Positions 42,733 through 53,300 of a stretch of DNA of 64,000 nucleotides are shown piece after piece (within the stretch, counting starts at the first letter, position 1; the number at the start of each line of letters is the position of its first letter). The notes beneath the pieces are model-generated. The model saw nothing but the letters and a program-made list of their open reading frames with translations. It ran no database searches and was not told the origin of the DNA. The DNA comes from Rhodospirillales bacterium (GTDB lineage Bacteria > Pseudomonadota > Alphaproteobacteria > Micavibrionales > Micavibrionaceae). The DNA lies in assembly GCA_020638295.1 (NCBI GenBank), contig JACKIU010000003.1, forward strand, positions 186,001-250,000, written 5' to 3'. The position numbers were made by a program, and so were the translations under genes.

Positions 42733-43674
42733 ATGTCTGAAAACGCGATTGAAATTACCGATCTTGATAAGACTTACAAGGCCGACGGGAAGAAGACGGC
42801 GGCGAAGCGTGCGCTGAAAAGCGTGTCTTTGAACATTTCGAGAGGCTCTATTTTCGGGTTACTGGGGCCGAACGGGGCGGGGAAATCGACAATTATCAAT
42901 ATACTGGCCGGGTTGGTGGTCAAATCGTCGGGCAGTGTGAAAATCTGGGATATCGATATTGACCAAGATCCGCGGGGCGTGAAGGCGGCGATCGGGATTG
43001 TGCCGCAAGAGCTGGCCTTTGATGTGTTTTTTACGCCAGCGCAGTCGCTGGAGCTGATGGCCGGGCTGTATGGCGTGCCCAAGGGGCAGCGGCGGACGAT
43101 GGAATTGCTTAAAATGGTGGGGCTGGAGGATAAGGCCGATGCGTACACGCGCAGCCTGTCGGGCGGAATGAAGCGGCGGCTGATGGTGGCCAAGGCGATG
43201 GTGCATAATCCGCCGATTCTGGTTCTGGACGAGCCGACGGCGGGGGTGGATGTCGAGCTGCGCCGCCAGCTCTGGGATAATGTGCGGGCACTGAATGCGC
43301 GCGGTGTGACGATCGTTCTGACGACGCATTATCTGGAAGAGGCCGAAGCGCTGTGTGATGAAATTGCGATTATCAATCACGGTGAAGTGATCGCGCATGC
43401 GCCGACGGAAGATCTGCTTGCGCGGATTGAGAACAAGGAAATACGTTTTCGGCTCGACCGACCCATGGAGAATGCGGGGCAGGTTTTACAGGGCTTTGCC
43501 GCCGAGCCTGTCGGGCAGCGCAGCGTTATCGTGCGTTACAATCCGTCGGAGACGCAGGTCGGGGCGATGATTGAAGCCATTCAAAGGGCTGGATACGGCA
43601 TTGTCGATATTTCGACCGATGAGAGCGATCTGGAAGATGTGTTCTTGCAGTTGACGGGGAGTTCTGGTAACTGA
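42733..43674 (+). CDS. ABC transporter ATP-binding protein (ABC-2/DrrA type)
   Basis: 313 residues. Walker A GPNGAGKST, Q-loop VPQEL, signature LSGGMKRR, Walker B LVLDEPTAGVD and the switch His in LTTHYLEE. The 90-residue C-terminal extension is typical of DrrA-like exporters. No permease gene lies beside it in this window (a tRNA and a secreted-protein gene follow), so the membrane partner must be elsewhere. Substrate unknown. Confidence 0.92.
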   Translation: MSENAIEITDLDKTYKADGKKTAAKRALKSVSLNISRGSIFGLLGPNGAGKSTIINILAGLVVKSSGSVKIWDIDIDQDPRGVKAAIGIVPQELAFDVFFTPAQSLELMAGLYGVPKGQRRTMELLKMVGLEDKADAYTRSLSGGMKRRLMVAKAMVHNPPILVLDEPTAGVDVELRRQLWDNVRALNARGVTIVLTTHYLEEAEALCDEIAIINHGEVIAHAPTEDLLARIENKEIRFRLDRPMENAGQVLQGFAAEPVGQRSVIVRYNPSETQVGAMIEAIQRAGYGIVDISTDESDLEDVFLQLTGSSGN

Positions 43675-43725
43675 TACTCAGCAAATGCCCGTGCTTCGCT
43701 CTTTGCAGAGCTTTGCAGGGCAATA

Positions 43726-43761
43726 AGAAAATCTAGGATGCTTCGCATCGCAATATTTTCT
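43726..43761 (+). terminator. possible terminator after the ABC ATPase gene
   Basis: AGAAAAT ... GATGCTTCGCATC ... ATTTTCT forms a two-part stem, 50 bases after the ABC gene and just before the tRNA. The T-run is short, so this is a weak call. Confidence 0.35.
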
Positions 43762-43764
43762 AAT

Positions 43765-43840
43765 GCACCCGTAGCTCAGGGGATAGAGCACTGGTTTCCG
43801 GAGCCAGGTGTCGCAGGTTCGAATCCTGCCGGGTGCGCCA
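43765..43840 (+). tRNA. tRNA-Arg (anticodon CCG)
   Basis: 76 bases with encoded CCA. Acceptor stem GCACCCG / CGGGTGC, D-arm AGCTCAGGGGATAGAGC, anticodon stem CTGGT / GCCAG around TTCCGGA (anticodon CCG), and T-arm GGTTCGAATCC. Reads CGG arginine codons. Confidence 0.97.
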
Positions 43841-43973
43841 TTTATGTGGCTGTTCCAATAAAAATTGAACGTCATCTCCAAAATATATCATTTATCGGTT
43901 TTATGATTGTTAATCATGGTTTAAAATAATTCCGGTATCCTGAAAGGATAGAATAATTAGAGAGCCGCAGAAA

Positions 43974-45989
43974 ATGAGAAACAAGGACAAAACCGTTAAT
44001 ACGCTTCCCGTAATTGAGCGAAAAGAACGGCATATAAGCCTTTCTACCTGTATTTTCTCCGGATTTTCCGGTGCGGGCAGGCTTGTTCTATGCCTGTTTT
44101 TTTCCGTTTTGGTTCTCATCGGCGGCACGACGGTTTCTTATGCGGGCGCGGGGGATCCGTGTACGATTGCGGACAAGATTTATGAGGTGGAAAGCCCGTC
44201 CGGTCCGGCGCTGATCTGTAACGGCACGACGCTGCAGGTTCTTGAAAGCGCCAAAGGCAGTCCGGTGGCCAAGGGGATCGGAACGGACGATCCCAAGGCC
44301 CCGCTCCATGTCGGCGGAGAGGCGATCATCGGCGTGACGACCGGTCTGGCCTGCGACGCGGACCGGGAGGGCGGTCTGCGTTGGAGCGCTGCGGACAGCA
44401 CGTTCGAGATGTGCGACGGGGCGAGCTGGCGTTTGATCGCCGCGTCCTCCTCGGCCAGCGATTGTACGCCGGATGCCTTCACCTTTACCGATGTTACGGA
44501 GCAGCCGCTCAGCTCGGTTGTGGCCAGTAATATCGTGACCATTACCGGAATCGACGGCGACTGCCCGGCCTTCGTCAGCGGCAGCGGCTCCCCGCAGATC
44601 AGCGTGAATAGCGGTGCCTGGCTAACCTCAACAACCATCAGCCCGGGCGATACGCTCCAGGTGCGCATGACCACCAGCGCCAGCGTCAACACGGCGCAAA
44701 TCGCGTCCGTGACGGTGGGCACGGTCTCCGACGATTGGTCGGTGACCACGAAGCTTTCCGGCACGCGGATCTTCCGGACGACGAACACCTATCGGGGCGA
44801 TTCGCTGGGCGGGATCGGCGGGGCGCACACAATTTGTCAGAACGAGGCGGGCGTTCTGGGCTATGGCGGCCTCTTCCGCGCGCTGCTGTCCAACGAATTT
44901 ATCGACGCGGTGGATATGCTGTCCATCGCCTATCCCGTCACCCGGGCGAGCGACGCCACAACGGTGGACGCCACCAATATCTGGGACGGGAGCCTAGCGG
45001 CCGGGGTTCACACCAGCTCTGGGGCTGTATGGACCGGCAGCAACAGCGATGGAACGGTTTATAACACCAGCCATTGCAATAACTGGCGCGCGGGGGGATC
45101 CTTGGGATTGCGTGGCGTAGGAAATAACGCCACCTCACAATGGATTTATTCCTCAACAGCCGACTGCACAAGTTCATGCTACCTCTACTGCGTCGAGCAA
45201 GCTTCGGCGATCGGGCCTATTCTGGGGATTACGCCGGGGAGTTATGTCGGGTTTCTCGTCGAAGGGACGGGTAGTCCGGCTTACGGCGATACGGTGAGTT
45301 TCACGGTGGAAAATGCGGGGGATCAGACCTCCGATACCATGACAACCGCGCTGACCAACACCACGAATTTTGAATTTGTCAGTGATACTTGCAACGGCAA
45401 CACGCTGGCGCAAGGGGCGACCTGCACGGTGCAGATCCGGCCCAAGGCCACCCTTCCGGGCGGGGAAGGCGCGCTGAGCGGCAGCTTGACCGTCACGGCG
45501 AACAACAACCCGAGCGCGTCTTTGAGCGGCTATGCGCAGGCCGCTATCACGAAAATTTTCAAGACCGCGAACTCGTATCGCGGGGACTCTCTGGGCGGGC
45601 TGTCCGGCGCGGATACGCTCTGCCAGACGGAGGCCGGTGTTCTGGGCTATAGCGGCACGTGGAAGGCGCTGCTTTCGGATTCTACGACAAACGCCAAGGA
45701 CAGGCTGACCATCACCTATCCGGTCGTGCGCGCCGCCGATGGCACGATCGTGGATTCCACCAATCTCTGGGACGGTACTGTCCAGACGGCAATAGAACCA
45801 GGATCATATCTGAATGCTTGGACCGGCAGCAACACCAACGGAACGGCTTCCAGCTCACACTGCACAAACTGGTCAGCAACGGGGGGAATAGCAACCTACG
45901 GCAGAGCGGAATTTACCAATACCAACTGGATTAATATCGGTACTAGTGGTTGTGCAGTCGCAGTCGCCCTCTACTGCGTCAAGCAATAA
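43974..45989 (+). CDS. secreted surface protein with two DUF1554 domains
   Basis: 671 residues. A hydrophobic segment at about 37-57 (LVLCLFFSVLVLIGGTTVSYA) after a long basic start suggests an atypical signal peptide. Next comes a fibre-type module (GGLRWSAADSTFEMCDGASW, about 130-150) shared with the giant protein at 47398-55101. Two DUF1554 domains (about 262-409 and 527-671) begin IFRTTNTYRGDSLGG / IFKTANSYRGDSLGG and end YCVEQ / YCVKQ. Between them is a choice-of-anchor-like domain. DUF1554 is related to endostatin-like C-type lectin folds, so binding of a surface ligand is plausible. GC is higher than in neighbouring genes. Confidence 0.82.
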   Translation: MRNKDKTVNTLPVIERKERHISLSTCIFSGFSGAGRLVLCLFFSVLVLIGGTTVSYAGAGDPCTIADKIYEVESPSGPALICNGTTLQVLESAKGSPVAKGIGTDDPKAPLHVGGEAIIGVTTGLACDADREGGLRWSAADSTFEMCDGASWRLIAASSSASDCTPDAFTFTDVTEQPLSSVVASNIVTITGIDGDCPAFVSGSGSPQISVNSGAWLTSTTISPGDTLQVRMTTSASVNTAQIASVTVGTVSDDWSVTTKLSGTRIFRTTNTYRGDSLGGIGGAHTICQNEAGVLGYGGLFRALLSNEFIDAVDMLSIAYPVTRASDATTVDATNIWDGSLAAGVHTSSGAVWTGSNSDGTVYNTSHCNNWRAGGSLGLRGVGNNATSQWIYSSTADCTSSCYLYCVEQASAIGPILGITPGSYVGFLVEGTGSPAYGDTVSFTVENAGDQTSDTMTTALTNTTNFEFVSDTCNGNTLAQGATCTVQIRPKATLPGGEGALSGSLTVTANNNPSASLSGYAQAAITKIFKTANSYRGDSLGGLSGADTLCQTEAGVLGYSGTWKALLSDSTTNAKDRLTITYPVVRAADGTIVDSTNLWDGTVQTAIEPGSYLNAWTGSNTNGTASSSHCTNWSATGGIATYGRAEFTNTNWINIGTSGCAVAVALYCVKQ

Positions 45990-46398
45990 AAGAATGCCGC
46001 GGCGTTTGCGCCCGCCGTCAAATCACGGGCTTCTTCGGAGCGTTGTATAGTCGTTTGGTATGGTTAAGGACAGGAAGCTATTTCCTTCCCCTGCGGTTCT
46101 TGATACCAGTTCGCGTTTAAATGATGAGAATCGTCATTGCGAGGAGGCTTTTTTGCCGACGAAGCAATCCAGAGACCAAAGAGCGGGATTTCTGGATCGC
46201 CGCGCTCTCAAGCCTGCTCCTGCAGAGGCAGGAGGTCGCTCGCGATGACGGTCTTGATTTCATTCAATGAATGCGAAACGCTATGAGTCCCTGCTTTCGC
46301 GGGGACTTGAGTTTTTCGCGAGTATCGGCTTGTTGTTTCCCGTTTCCTGCGTGACGATCAATCATCCACTATGCACGGGCCTGGCCAGTTGGTTCAGG
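45990..46398. other. intergenic region rich in repeats
   Basis: 409 bp without a convincing gene. It holds family A copy 3 and, near 46284-46312, the hairpin AGTCCCTGCTTTCGCGGGGA, a common proteobacterial repeat type. The rest shows nothing recognisable. Confidence 0.5.
46132..46250. repeat. palindromic repeat family A, copy 3 (diverged)
   Basis: 119 bp, starting CGTCATTGCGAGGAGG and ending CGCTCGCGATGACG. It contains an extra inner hairpin (CTCCTGCAGAGGCAGGAG). Longer and less regular than copies 1 and 2. Confidence 0.75.
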
Positions 46399-47292
46399 TT
46401 ATTGCATTTGTGAGGTCTGGCTGCCCAGACAATATAATTTTGCTTTGCCGCAGCCGCATGTTGCGAAATTCAGCAGTTTATGCGTGCTTTGGCAATGCTG
46501 TTTGCAGTCTTGAATTGACGGGCCGCAGGTCTGTAAATATGAGAGCGTGTCGTTCGGCAAACCGGATATTTGCGTTTCATAGGTTTGTTCCATCTTGTGT
46601 TCGATTTTTTGGACGGTGTCGATAATGCGGTCGATTTCCGTGACCGGTGAGCTGTCCATGATGTCTTTGATATAGGGGCAAAAGCTGTTAACGTATTGGC
46701 GCAGCTTCGTTTTTTCTGCTGATTGGCCCGGAGCGATGCCGTAGTCGGTGCAGATGTCGTGGCCGTTGTTAAAGGCTGTTTTGTACGCGTGAAGCGCGGT
46801 GTTGTATTTCTTTTTTTGCTCGCCCTGAAAGCTGTTTACATCGAATTGGGATATGTATTTATCCTGACATGCTTGCATGGAGTGTGTGTTGTTTTGCATT
46901 TGCGCCATCATGTTCGCTCTCTTGTTTTCAGCCGGATAGGGTCTTTTTCTCATTTCATCGACGAGGCATCGGCAGTAATTGGTCATGGATGTTGCGGTGG
47001 TTTGAGCGCTGGACATGCAGCCGGCATAGACCATATCCAGGCGGTCCGTTTTTCGGCATTTGTCGCTGATGCCGGAGAAGACTTTTTGGTCGTATTTGCC
47101 CATTTCACCCATTGTGGCTTTTCGCGCGACAAAAGCATCGGCGTAGCATTCGCAGTCGTACGTGTACATGTGGCGATGACTGGTTTCGCACAGGCGTTGA
47201 ATGCGTTCGCGTTCAGAGGCAAAGGCCGGGGTGCTTGATATTGCGGTGAATATGGTGACGGCGGCCAAGGTCCGGAGCGTAGCGCGGTTCAT
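46399..47292 (-). CDS. cysteine-rich secreted protein of unknown function
   Basis: 297 residues with a signal peptide (RATLRTLAAVTIFTAISSTPAFA). The mature part has about 15 cysteines in small groups (YDCECYADAF, NYCRCLVDEM, CGCGKAKLYCLG), which suggests a disulfide-stabilised periplasmic or exported protein. Helical segments lie between them. It follows the giant fibre-like gene on the same strand by about 105 bases; its ribosome site lies in a hairpin (47301-47324). Family not recognised; a partner role to the giant protein is only a guess. Confidence 0.7.
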   Translation of the reverse strand: MNRATLRTLAAVTIFTAISSTPAFASERERIQRLCETSHRHMYTYDCECYADAFVARKATMGEMGKYDQKVFSGISDKCRKTDRLDMVYAGCMSSAQTTATSMTNYCRCLVDEMRKRPYPAENKRANMMAQMQNNTHSMQACQDKYISQFDVNSFQGEQKKKYNTALHAYKTAFNNGHDICTDYGIAPGQSAEKTKLRQYVNSFCPYIKDIMDSSPVTEIDRIIDTVQKIEHKMEQTYETQISGLPNDTLSYLQTCGPSIQDCKQHCQSTHKLLNFATCGCGKAKLYCLGSQTSQMQ

Positions 47293-47300
47293 GGTTTTGT

Positions 47301-47324
47301 CTCTCCCTGTTTGAACGGGGAGAG
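47301..47324 (-). promoter_or_regulatory. hairpin covering the ribosome site of the cysteine-rich gene
   Basis: On the minus strand CTCTCCC, a ten-base loop, GGGAGAG. The GGGAG arm is the Shine-Dalgarno sequence eight bases before the ATG at 47292, so translation could be held off while the stem is closed. It may also act as a weak terminator for the giant gene. Confidence 0.5.
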
Positions 47325-47397
47325 TGTAGCTGAAGGCGGCGTTTTTATAAAGCGGGATTCAGGGCGAGGCCGATCGCGCGGTATATTTTCTCCTTTT

Positions 47398-50300
47398 TTA
47401 CGCTTTGCGGCGGTGCGTGACAATTACAGCGCCGAGGCCGCCAAGTAGTACGCCGAGCAGGAGCAGAAGGCTTATTTCCGCTTTGCTGGTGCCGTAGCCG
47501 GTGTGGGCTTTGAGGCCCGCGACATCCCGGCGGAGATCTTCAAGTGCGGCGTGCTCTTGCGTTTTGATTGTCTCAAGTTCGGCGCGCAGCGTCTTATTTT
47601 CGTCCTTCAGGGTTTTTACGGCCTCAATCAGGGGCGCGGTGAGCATCCGGTAATCCACAGACTTGATCTCTTCTTCCGAGGAGGTGCGGCTGACGACTTC
47701 CGGGAAGATTTCTTCAATTTCCTGTGCAATCACACCCAGATGACGGCGATCTTGCTCCCCATCCTTGCGGAGATAGCTATAGGTATTCACGCGGGAAATG
47801 CGTTCCAGAATATCCTGACCGTTGAGCGGCTGAAGGTCTGTTTTCAACCGTTTATCGGAAACGGCTGCGCCCATCGCCACCCAGGCCCCGGCCTCGCGAA
47901 CCTCAAATCCCGGCGTGGTTGAGTTGTAGCGGATCATGCCATCTACACCCGTGCCGGGGCGTTCGCCCGTCGTGCCGCGCGGGATCAGGATCGCATCGGT
48001 AGTGTCGATCTGCAGGCCCACGGTCGGGTCTGTCGTCCCGATGCCGACCATCGAGGCGCCGGAGTTGTAGTAGATGTCGTCGCCTGTCCCGGCGACCCAT
48101 TTTCCGCCGGAGGTGGTGATGAGGTCCTGCCAGCTTCCGGCCTGATAGCCTTCGAATTTACCGTCGGTGGAATTATAACGGATCATCCCGTCGGTTCCGG
48201 CCGGGCGCTGGAGCGTCGTGCCGCGCGGGATCAGGATCGCGTCGGTGGTGTCGATCTGCAGGCCCACGGTCGGTGTTGCCGTGCCGATGCCGAGTTTTCC
48301 GGCAGAGGTGAAGGCCAGAGTGTCGTTACTCCAAAGCCGACCACCGGAATTAAACTGGATGTTGTTGTCGTTGCCGTGAGCAAGAGCGCCGCTTGCAATG
48401 GTTGCCGGGGTAAAGCAGTTGTTTCCGTCAGCATCGCAGTAGTTGGTTGCGCCGACATCTCCTGTGACATCCAGTTCCAGATCCTGTTCTCCTCCGGTCG
48501 AGGCCGCTGTCGCCCCGATGGAAACTTTAGCGGTGCCGGAATTGTAATAAATGTTATCGCCCGTTCCCGCGACCCATTTTCCGCCGGAGGTGGTGATGAG
48601 GTCCTGCCAGCTTCCGGCCTGATAGCCTTCGAATTTGCCGTCGGTGGAATTATAACGGATCATCCCGTCGGTCCCGGTCGGGCGCTCGCCGGTGGTGCCG
48701 CGCGGGATGAGGATCGCGTCGGTGGTGTCGATCTGCAGACCCACGGTCGGGTCGGTCGTGCCGATGCCGACCATCGGGGTGCCGGAGTTGTAGTAGATAT
48801 CATCGCCCGTACCGGGTTTCCAGATGCTGGCCGTGTCGCCAAAGCCCGTGGATTGACCGGACATGCCGATCGCTACAGACACATTGTTGGTGGAATCCTG
48901 GACCGTCAGCGTGCCGTTATAATCGCCGTCCGCGCTGGCCGTCGGGGTCACGCCCATCGTGCAGGTCGCGGCCGGAGCCAGCGTATTGCCGGAGCAGGTA
49001 TCGGTTGTCACCGTAAAGTTCAGGGCGTTGCTGAGACTATAACCCAGCGCGGCGCTGGTCCCGGAGCCGGTGTTTTCAATCGTGAAGGTCACTTCCGTGC
49101 CCGTGGGTCCCGGCCCGATCACGTTCATGCTCGCCGCGCTGTTCGGCGTTGCGGTCAGCGTAACCGTCGGCGCGGTGACTTCCTGACAGTAGAGGCGATA
49201 ATTGGCGTTTTGGCAAATGATTGATCCTCCTGCTATTCCTATCCATCCACTGCTTGCTATGGTGACGTTACCACGACTATCACCAATTATTCCTACATAG
49301 TTGGTCCAGTCTGTACAGTTGCTCCCCATAACACCATTGCTTAGTGTTCCTGTCCAGACGTAGCCGGTGGTGGCTGAACCGGTTTCATCATAGCCGACCG
49401 GATTGTCTATTGCGCCATCCCACAAACCTGATGGACTGGTGGCGAGGACGTCTCCGTTCATGTTCACAAGGCGATCCCAGTTATAATCCATCCGGTTGAT
49501 TGCTTGCAATGAAGTTCCCGTTGCCGAGATAATAGCCTTCCACGTGCCGCCAATGCCCGCAGTGTCGGCGCGGGTTTGGCATTGCGTGTCGGCGCCAGCA
49601 ACACCGCCAAAGCTGGTGCCGTGCGTATAGGTTGTGCTCGTTGCAAAAACGCGTTTATCCACCCCGGCGCAAGACCCGCCGCAATCGCCTTCGGTGATGA
49701 CGGAATAGTAAAATGTGCTCGACCCGATGGTCAAATCCGCCTGCGCACGAGTTCCAGCCGCCGGAGAGGTCAGGTGTATGGCGACCGTATCGCCCCAGCT
49801 GAGCGTGCCGGCGGCGGCCGTATAGGCCCCGCCATTGATCGAATATTCCGCGCCTGCATCCCCGGTAATAGAAATCGCGGTGTTTTGTGTGATGCCGGTG
49901 ACGGTTTTTGTATCGGAGGCTACGGTCGCCCCGGCGCTGGCGGCGAATTTCGTGGCGAAGGTGATGGCATTAGGTGTCGTGTCGCTCTGCGCGGCCGGCA
50001 GGGCCACCCCTTCTTTCCGCGCGCAACGGACATAGTATCCGGTCGCTTTCGTAGAAGAAGATGCTACCCCGCTGGAAGGTATTATCTTCCGTGCGTCGCC
50101 GTTGCTGGCTTCATAAGACGTCCAATAGTAAGAGGGAAAGCCGGTGAGGTCGCCCAGCGCCACGCCGGGCGTGATCAGGGAGGAAAACTCACTGTAAGAC
50201 GGCAGGAACCAGTCGTCATAACCGTTAAGAATCATGTTAGCGCAATATTCAATCGCCGGATAGTAGCCCACCGGGCGGCCGAAGTTCAGCAGATTGACTG

Positions 50301-53300
50301 TATTCTGGTCGCCGTTATTGGCGTCTTGCACCAGCGGCCCAAGAGCAATGGATTCCGTCGACCATTGCTTTGTCACCGTGTCATTTCCGCCGCTGCAGGT
50401 CGGTTCGTTGGTGCTGCCATCGCAACCCGATTCCATGACGATCAGATGCTTGTCCGCGCCGTACGTATCACAATCCGCCACGATCCCGCCGAAGGCCGCC
50501 TGCCCGACGTAGCAGCCGAAGGAACTGGCTGTGCCGGACAGGTTCGCCGTTGCCACGTTATGATGCGGAATGGTAAGCTGCGCGCTGATCGCACCGTCAG
50601 CGGTGGCCTGCGGCTGAACATCGATCGTACAGGTTGCATTTTGCGCCAGTGTATTGCCTGTGCAGGTATCTGCCGTCACATTGAAGTTACCTGTATCCCC
50701 TGTCAGGACATAGGTAAGAGCGTTGCTGGTCACGCTTCCGTTGTTTTTAACGGTGAAGGTGCGCGTTACACCCGTGGCCGGAGAGCCGGGACCGGTCACG
50801 TCCATGTCTGTGAGGGACAGCGGCGTGATGGAAAGAATGACACCGGAGCCCGCAGCGGCAATTGTATTCCAGGCCGTGCCGTCGCAATATTCAACGCCGA
50901 TGCCGGAGCGGTAACGGATCGCGCCGGGGATGGTCCCGTCGCAGCTTTCACCGCCGTCTGCGATGCGCAGCGTACCGTTTACATCCAGTTTTACAGCCGG
51001 ATCGTTGGTTCCGATCCCGGTGTTGGAGGTGTAATAAATCTCGCCGCTCTCAACCCCGTCGGACCATTTCCCGCCCACGCCGGTGTTGACGGCCAGCCAG
51101 CTTGCGCCGTCGCACAGCTCGGCGGTGTTGGAGCCGGAGTCATAGCGGATCGCGCCTTCTTCCGTGGCCGTGCAGGTCGTATCATAGCCCGGGCGGATCA
51201 GACCCGCGACATCAAGGCTCACCGCCGGGTCGGTCAGGCCGATGCCGACCATCGAGGCGCCGGAGTTGTAGTAGATGTCGTCGCCTGTCCCGGCGACCCA
51301 TTTTCCGCCGGAGGTGGTGATGAGGTCCTGCCAGCTTCCGGCCTGATAGCCTTCGAATTTACCGTCGGTGGAATTATAACGGATCATCCCGTCGGTTCCG
51401 GCCGGGCGCTGGAGCGTCGTGCCGCGCGGGATCAGGATCGCGTCGGTGGTGTCGATCTGCAGGCCCACGGTCGGTGTTGCCGTGCCGATGCCGAGTTTTC
51501 CGGCAGAGGTGAAGGCCAGAGTGTCGTTACTCCAAAGCCGACCACCGGAATTAAACTGGATGTTGTTGTCGTTGCCGTGAGCAAGAGCGCCGCTTGCAAT
51601 GGTTGCCGGGGTAAAGCAGTTGTTTCCGTCAGCATCGCAGTAGTTGGTTGCGCCGACATCTCCTGTGACATCCAGTTCCAGATCCTGTTCTCCTCCGGTC
51701 GAGGCCGCTGTCGCCCCGATGGAAACTTTAGCGGTGCCGGAATTGTAATAAATGTTATCGCCGGTGCCGGCGGTCCACAGCCCGCTCGTGCCGGTGTTAA
51801 CAGCCAACCAACTCGTACCGTCACACAGCTCGGCGGTGTCGGTGGCGCTGACGTAACGGATCGCCCCTTCTTCGGTGGCGGTACAGGCGGCGTCATAGCC
51901 CGGACGGATCAGACCTGCCACATCAAGGCTTACGCCCGGTGTTGCCGTGCCAAGGCCCAAGCGGCCTGATGATGTGAAGACAAAGTTCGGGTCGGTGGTT
52001 GTTTGGCCGCCAGAGGTGAAGTGGATTTCACCATCATTACCAGGGGCGGCGTTGCCTGCGACATCGGAGGCCGTGAAGCAGTTGTTCCCGCTCGCATCGC
52101 AATAATTAACCGCCCCGATATCCCCTGTTACGTCAACCTCGAGATCCTGCTCCCCACCCGTCGAGGGACCTGCAGAACCCACAGCCAGCGTTCCCGTCGG
52201 CACGGATATGTTTCCGTCCACATTCAGATTCGTGTCTATGTCCGCGTTTCCCGTCACGTTGAGCATAGCCGAGGGCGCTGCTGTGCCTAGACCGAGATAT
52301 CCGGTGGAGGTGTAGGTGAAGTTGGCGTCGGCGGTGAAGTTTCCGCCGGAGTTAAACTGGATGCCGCGGTCAGGCGCGGCGGCGGCGGTGATGATGTTGG
52401 TCCACCCCCCGGCCTGATAGCCTTCGAATTTTCCGGTGGTGGAGTTGTAGCGGATCATACCGTTGATACCCGTTCCGGGCCGTTCTCCCGTGGTGCCGCG
52501 CGGGGTGATGAAGGCGCCCGTCCCGGCAATATCGAGAATAGCTTCCGGGCTGGCTGTCCCGATGCCCACCTGTGGCGTGCCGGAGTTGTAGTAGATGTCG
52601 TCGCCGGTTCCCACGCTCCACAATCCGCCACCGCCAGAAGCGATGTCGGCGGCTGTGAAGCAGTTATTCCCGTCGGCGTCACAATAATAGGTCGCGCCGA
52701 TGTCGCCGGTAACATCGACCTCAAGTGTTTGGGCCCCGGCGCTGAACACGGTTGAACCGATGGCCAAACCCGGTAGGTTGATCAGGGTGGTTGCGCCACC
52801 CGCGTTGTTGCCGACGCCGAGAACTTCGGCGATGTCCTGGTTCATTTCGCCGGTAGTGAAGCAGTTATTCCCGTCGGCATCGCAATATTCGGTTGCGCCG
52901 ACTTCGCCGGTAACATCGACTTCAAGGGTGGCCGCGCCGGAGCTCAGCGTTGTGGAGCCGATGGCCAAGCCGCCGCTGATAGTGGTTTCGCCGGTGACAT
53001 CGAGTTCGTAGCCTGCGGTTGCGGCTGCCGAGCCGATGGCGATATTGCCAAAGCCAACGGCGTTTGCTCCGGCCGCATCGTCGTCATTGGCCAGAACATC
53101 AGGCAGGCCTTTGCCGCCAAGGCCATCGCCGCCGCCGCCGCCGCTGCAGGCTTCGGTAAATATGGATGTACCGTCGGTTTTCAGACAGGTGGAGCCGGTA
53201 CCTGCGCCAAAGCTGGAGGCATCAATGTCGTTTTCCTGAACGGCGTCGTCCTGAATTGTCGTCGCGCCTGCCCCATTAATTTGGACATCGCCGCTCATGG

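Noticed and set aside
49576..51969. A 797-codon open frame on the plus strand opposite the giant gene
   Set aside because: It is antisense to repeated, high-GC coding sequence; the product is Arg/Gly/Ala-rich with no domain. Open frames on the opposite strand are expected there. The same holds for 48376-49224.
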